This document shows positions 31,614 to 35,272 of a DNA stretch of 35,272 nt, in pieces. A model generated the notes under the pieces. The model was given only the letters and a program-made list of their open reading frames with translations, searched no databases and was not told the origin of the DNA. The stretch is from an uncultured Alistipes sp. (GTDB taxonomy: Bacteria > Bacteroidota > Bacteroidia > Bacteroidales > UBA932): contig CALZHC010000015.1 of assembly GCA_945787505.1 (NCBI GenBank), forward strand, positions 1 through 35,272, read 5' to 3'. Position 1 is the stretch's first letter. Each line of letters opens with the position of its first letter. A program made the translations under genes and the position numbers.

Positions 31614-33548
31614 TTATTTTGTAACATTATTTATTTCTTCATTGACTAAAGAAACGAAAGCATCCATAGACATCGAGCCCTTATTTCCTTCACCCTGACG
31701 GCGTACTGAAACTGTGCCTTCTGCCTCTTCCTGCTCTCCGACAACCAATAAGAAGGGGATTCTCTTAAGTTCGTTTTCCCTGATCTTCTTACCGATAGTC
31801 TCGTTTCTTTCATCAATTGAAGCGCGAATATCGTAATTATTAAGAAATTCGCAAACTTTTTTTGCGTAATCGTTATACTTCTCGCTAATTGGCAGTACCA
31901 CAGCCTGCTCAGGAGTGAGCCAGAGCGGGAACTTACCGCCTGTATGCTCTATAAGTACAGCTACAAATCTTTCCATCGATCCGAAAGGTGCTCTGTGAAT
32001 CATCACCGGACGGTATCTCTTGTCATCAGCACCAATGTACTCAAGTTCAAACCTTTCAGGAAGATTGTAATCCACCTGAATAGTTCCAAGCTGCCATTTT
32101 CTTCCGATGGCATCCTTCACCATGAAATCGAGCTTTGGACCATAGAATGCAGCTTCTCCATATTCCACAACAGTCTTCAGTCCTTTTTCCGCAGCTGCTT
32201 CAATAATGGCGTTCTCTGCCTTTTCCCAATTTTCATCTGTTCCGATGTATTTGTCTCTATTTGTCTTGTCTCTCAAAGAAACCTGAGCTACATATTCATC
32301 AAAACTCAAGGTCTTGAAAATGTAGAGTACAATGTCTATCACCTTACAGAACTCCTCTTTCAACTGGTCAGGACGGCAGAAGATGTGAGCATCGTCCTGA
32401 GTAAAACCGCGAACACGTGTAAGACCATGGAGTTCTCCGCTCTGTTCGTATCTGTACACTGTTCCGAACTCTGCAAATCTCAAAGGTAGATCCTTATAAG
32501 ATCTCGGTTTAGAACGGTAAATTTCACAATGATGAGGGCAGTTCATCGGCTTGAGAAGGAATTCTTCACCTTCCTGAGGAGTGGTGATGGGACGGAATGA
32601 GTCTTGACCATATTTAGCATAGTGACCTGATGTCACATAAAGCTCCTTCTGACCGATATGAGGTGTGATAACAGGGAGATATCCATGAGCCTTCTGAACC
32701 TTCCTGAGAAACATTTCCAATCTTTCGCGAAGAGCTGCTCCCTTAGGAAGCCACAAAGGAAGCCCCTGACCGACTCTTGAGGAGAATGTAAACAGTTCAA
32801 GTTCCTTACCGAGCTTTCTATGGTCTCTCTTCTTAGCCTCTTCCATCAAGGCAAGATACTCATCAAGCATTGATTTTTTAGGGAATGTGATACCGTAAAT
32901 TCTGGTGAGCATCTGTCTCTTTTCATCACCCCTCCAATATGCCCCTGCAATTGATGTCAGCTTTACTGCCTTGATTACAGATGTATCACGAAGGTGAGGT
33001 CCGCGGCAAAGATCAGTAAATCCACCATTGGTATAGAATGTAATCGTACCGTCTTCAAGGTCTCTGATGAGCTCACACTTATACTCATCACCCTTTTCAG
33101 TATAAGTTCTGAGTGCCTCTTCCTTTGAAACATCCTTCCTTACGAAAGACTCTTTCCTGCGCGCAAGTTCAAGCATCTTGTCTTCTATGGCCTTGAGATC
33201 ACCCTCTGTAATAGTCCTGCCACCTAAGTCGACATCATAGTAGAATCCGTTCTCGATAGAGGGTCCTATACCGAATTTGATTCCGGGATAGAGTGCTTCG
33301 AGAGCCTCTGCCATCAGATGAGATGAAGAGTGCCAGAATGTGGATTTCGCCTGCTGGTCCTCCCATTTATGGAGTTTTAGTGATCCGCTTTCATTCAAAG
33401 GTCTTTCAAGATCGTATATCACATCATTGAAAGAAGCTGCCAAGACATCAGACGCAAGTCTGGGTGAAATGCTTTCAGCTATTTTATAGGGGGTAATACC
33501 CTTTTCATAACTTCTGACACTTCCGTCAGGAAATTTTATATCTATCAT
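31614..33548 (-). CDS. thrS: Threonyl-tRNA synthetase
   Basis: ThrRS charges tRNA-Thr and edits mis-charged Ser. The 644-aa protein has the N-terminal TGS domain (1-about 60), the editing domain with [11 protein letters not shown] near 73-83 (HxxxH), the class II core with the zinc-site Cys in [12 protein letters not shown] and motif 2 [19 protein letters not shown], motif 3 near APFGSMERF, and a C-terminal anticodon-binding domain (about 540-640). It is the first gene of thrS-infC-rpmI-rplT-lepB, with infC 20 bases downstream. Confidence 0.97.
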   Translation of the reverse strand: MIDIKFPDGSVRSYEKGITPYKIAESISPRLASDVLAASFNDVIYDLERPLNESGSLKLHKWEDQQAKSTFWHSSSHLMAEALEALYPGIKFGIGPSIENGFYYDVDLGGRTITEGDLKAIEDKMLELARRKESFVRKDVSKEEALRTYTEKGDEYKCELIRDLEDGTITFYTNGGFTDLCRGPHLRDTSVIKAVKLTSIAGAYWRGDEKRQMLTRIYGITFPKKSMLDEYLALMEEAKKRDHRKLGKELELFTFSSRVGQGLPLWLPKGAALRERLEMFLRKVQKAHGYLPVITPHIGQKELYVTSGHYAKYGQDSFRPITTPQEGEEFLLKPMNCPHHCEIYRSKPRSYKDLPLRFAEFGTVYRYEQSGELHGLTRVRGFTQDDAHIFCRPDQLKEEFCKVIDIVLYIFKTLSFDEYVAQVSLRDKTNRDKYIGTDENWEKAENAIIEAAAEKGLKTVVEYGEAAFYGPKLDFMVKDAIGRKWQLGTIQVDYNLPERFELEYIGADDKRYRPVMIHRAPFGSMERFVAVLIEHTGGKFPLWLTPEQAVVLPISEKYNDYAKKVCEFLNNYDIRASIDERNETIGKKIRENELKRIPFLLVVGEQEEAEGTVSVRRQGEGNKGSMSMDAFVSLVNEEINNVTK

Positions 33549-33577
33549 AATTACACAAGTTTCTTCTTAACAAACCG

Positions 33578-33585
33578 CAAAATTA
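33578..33585 (-). promoter_or_regulatory. Candidate -7 box for thrS
   Basis: TAATTTTG on the minus strand matches TAnnTTTG, 29 bases before the thrS ATG. The -33 position has no clear TTTG. Confidence 0.4.
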
Positions 33586-33630
33586 CATATTTTATATTAA
33601 TTTTGTATCAGATTCGTAAAAAAGAAGACA

Positions 33631-34152
33631 ATGAATAATAGGATAAAATGGAGCGAAGCCGCTACTAAAGCCTTTATACTTTCAATTGTAACGGTTGTAT
33701 ATGAAATTATAGGAGTTATATTCCCTACGATGCCTGGCATGATTGCCGGCCTCCTGTCGCTTTTGAAACTTGTTGTCATCATAATCATGCTTCGCAAAAT
33801 GATGGCAAAAGATGCCATTGACAGAGCACCACTTTCATATGGTGGAACATTCAGGTACGGCCTGGCTGTCTGTTTCTTTTCATCCCTGATATGCTCAGCA
33901 GTGATAACATTGCTGTACACAGTGGTCGTTCCGGAAATTGCCGAGCAATTGGTTGAAACTACATTCATGGTACTGGAGCAATCCAATATTGAAACAATGC
34001 TTGATTACAACGAACTATCATCAGGAATTTTCAAATACATCCTCTTTTCAAAATTCTTCTCGTGTATAATCAGCGGTATGATCATATCAGCAATTCTTGC
34101 TTTTGGAACCAAAACACTTAATAGCGACAATCCTTTCGATGATGGCGAATAA
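33631..34152 (+). CDS. DUF4199 membrane protein
   Basis: A 173-aa protein with four hydrophobic segments (about 12-30, 34-52, 70-95 and 135-158) and a GGTFRYGLAVCFFSSLICS segment typical of DUF4199 proteins in Bacteroidota. Its function is unknown. It ends 12 bases before a GT2 glycosyltransferase; the same pair is found widely in the phylum as I recall, which suggests a joint envelope role. A -7-like TAATTTTG at 33598-33605 may be its promoter. Confidence 0.78.
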   Translation: MNNRIKWSEAATKAFILSIVTVVYEIIGVIFPTMPGMIAGLLSLLKLVVIIIMLRKMMAKDAIDRAPLSYGGTFRYGLAVCFFSSLICSAVITLLYTVVVPEIAEQLVETTFMVLEQSNIETMLDYNELSSGIFKYILFSKFFSCIISGMIISAILAFGTKTLNSDNPFDDGE

Positions 34153-34164
34153 CAAATAGACAAA

Positions 34165-35130
34165 ATGGACTTATCAATAGTTATTTCACTATATAATGAG
34201 CAGGAGTCACTCAGGGAGCTGGTAGAATGGATCACAGAATCATTTGCCAAGTCGCCCATATCTGACTACCAATACGAAATACTCATGATCGATGACGGAA
34301 GCAACGACGGTTCATGGGAAACGATAAAGAATCTTTCAAAGGAGTACCCCACGATACGTGGAATCAGTTTCAGAAGGAACTACGGTAAATCTGCTGCGCT
34401 ACAGGTTGGTTTTCAAGCTGCAAAAGGTGACATCGTAGTAACTATGGATGCAGACTTACAGGATAGCCCAGAAGAGGTTCCAGAGATGGTCAGAATGATT
34501 AAGGAAGAAGGGCTGGATATTGTATCAGGCTGGAAGAAAAAGAGGTACGACAATGTATTAATGAAAAATATACCCTCAAAACTCTACAACTGGACAGCCC
34601 GCAAGATATCAGGGCTCAAACTTCACGATATGAACTGTGGTCTGAAAGCATATAGAAGCGAGGTTGTCAAAGAAATTGAGGTATACGGTGATATGCACAG
34701 ATATATTCCGTATATTGCCAAGAATGCAGGATTCACACGCATAGGAGAGAAAGTGGTCCATCACCAGAAAAGAAAATACGGCAGCAGCAAATTCGGCATG
34801 GAGAGGTTTGTAAATGGCTTCCTTGATCTTCTTACAATCACATTCCTTAGCCGCTTCGGGAAAAAGCCTATGCACATATTCGGAGTATGGGGGATAGTAG
34901 CATTTCTGGCAGGTTTCATCATCTCTATCTGGCTGATTATAGATAAGGTGATATCACAAGTCCATGGTCTGAAATTCAGACCGGTGACAGACCAGCCACT
35001 CTTTTACCTTGCATTGGTGACTATAATAATAGGATTGATGCTGTTTTTAACAGGATTCCTAGGAGAGTTAATAAGTCGCAGCAGCAGTAATAGAAATGAA
35101 TACAAAATAAAAGAGAGACTTAATAATTAA
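34165..35130 (+). CDS. GT2 glycosyltransferase, DPM/GtrB-like, membrane anchored
   Basis: The 321-aa protein is a family 2 glycosyltransferase with the GT-A fold at residues 1-about 230: LSIVISLYNEQESL, MIDDGSNDGSWE, the metal-binding MDADLQDSPEE near 94-104, and a later GLKAYRSEV. Two membrane helices follow (about 246-266 and 280-305). This layout is that of polyprenyl-phosphate mannosyl- or glucosyltransferases such as GtrB and ArnC. These load a lipid-linked sugar on the cytoplasmic side for envelope glycan modification. The sugar cannot be read from sequence. Confidence 0.9.
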   Translation: MDLSIVISLYNEQESLRELVEWITESFAKSPISDYQYEILMIDDGSNDGSWETIKNLSKEYPTIRGISFRRNYGKSAALQVGFQAAKGDIVVTMDADLQDSPEEVPEMVRMIKEEGLDIVSGWKKKRYDNVLMKNIPSKLYNWTARKISGLKLHDMNCGLKAYRSEVVKEIEVYGDMHRYIPYIAKNAGFTRIGEKVVHHQKRKYGSSKFGMERFVNGFLDLLTITFLSRFGKKPMHIFGVWGIVAFLAGFIISIWLIIDKVISQVHGLKFRPVTDQPLFYLALVTIIIGLMLFLTGFLGELISRSSSNRNEYKIKERLNN

Positions 35131-35158
35131 TATTATAACTTGATTATCGACTACTTAC

Positions 35159-35190
35159 AAGCTGCGAAATAATACTTCGCAGCTTTATTT
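35159..35190 (+). terminator. Strong terminator after the DUF4199-GT2 unit
   Basis: A perfect 10-base stem AAGCTGCGAA (35159-35168) and TTCGCAGCTT (35176-35185) with a 7-base loop, followed by TATTT. It separates the glycosyltransferase from the AT-rich DnaA-box cluster. Confidence 0.88.
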
Positions 35191-35219
35191 ATCTAATTTT
35201 GTATAGAGTTTTAAACACT

Positions 35220-35262
35220 TTATTCACAAGTTATCAACAGAGTTATTAACAAGTTATTAACA
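35220..35262 (+). other. Cluster of four DnaA-box-like 9-mers, possible oriC or dnaA promoter region
   Basis: Four same-direction 9-mers occur at 11-12-base intervals: TTATTCACA (35220), TTATCAACA (35231), TTATTAACA (35243) and TTATTAACA (35254). Against the consensus TTATCCACA they match 8, 8, 7 and 7 positions. The tract is AT-rich and runs off the window end. A -7-like TAATTTTG at 35194-35201 lies just before it. Such arrays occur in replication origins and in front of dnaA; what follows is outside the window. Confidence 0.55.
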
Positions 35263-35272
35263 ATATTAAAAA

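Noticed and set aside
1..35272. CRISPR array or prophage
   Set aside because: No spaced identical repeats of 20-40 bases, no cas genes and no phage structural genes were recognised.

Overview
The window reads as chromosomal DNA from a member of the Bacteroidota, most likely order Bacteroidales and probably gut- or host-associated. The evidence is Bacteroidota-type promoters (TTTG, 19-21 bases, TAnnTTTG) in front of several genes, few Shine-Dalgarno sequences, FimA/Mfa-type fimbrillin lipoproteins, a SusB-like GH97 enzyme, and the Bacteroidota-specific DUF4295 and DUF4199 genes. Almost every base is used. Most genes are core housekeeping genes and most operons are tight.

Layout. 1-785 is accessory-like: the tail of a membrane protein ending in an Asn-Thr-Ser repeat, then a truncated transposase, bounded by tRNA-Leu(UAG) at 828-909. 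943-2574 (minus) is tpiA-prmA. 2721-7445 (plus) is tig-clpP-clpX followed by a MATE exporter. 7411-9247 (minus) is a class I aminotransferase with a DUF1963 gene. 9356-13303 (plus) is polA, a sigma factor and rsmG, followed by rpmH with its own promoter and terminator, then trmD. 14355-16784 (minus) is pyrG with a glutaminyl cyclase gene. 16864-23564 (plus) is a five-gene apparent operon: acyl-ACP thioesterase, steroid 5-alpha-reductase, Old Yellow Enzyme-type reductase, GH97 alpha-glucosidase-like lipoprotein, and HEXXH metallopeptidase lipoprotein. 23687-27710 (minus) is a fimbrillin pair, one of which is fused to Ig-like domains. 27881-28204 is RNase P RNA. 28265-33548 (minus) holds rpmB-rpmG-DUF4295 and thrS-infC-rpmI-rplT-lepB. 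33631-35130 (plus) is DUF4199 plus a GT2 glycosyltransferase, then a strong terminator and, at the window edge, four phased DnaA-box-like 9-mers.

The most notable items are these. The adjacent SRD5A-like 5-alpha-reductase and OYE reductase are a plausible steroid or bile-acid reduction module with unusual neighbours. infC appears to start at AUC behind a perfect AGGAGG. A multi-tier hairpin fills the rpmI-rplT spacer and could be an L20 or attenuation element. DNA polymerase I has lost all three proofreading motifs. An origin-like DnaA-box cluster sits at the right edge. All functional calls come from reading motifs and recalling families; no database search was run.
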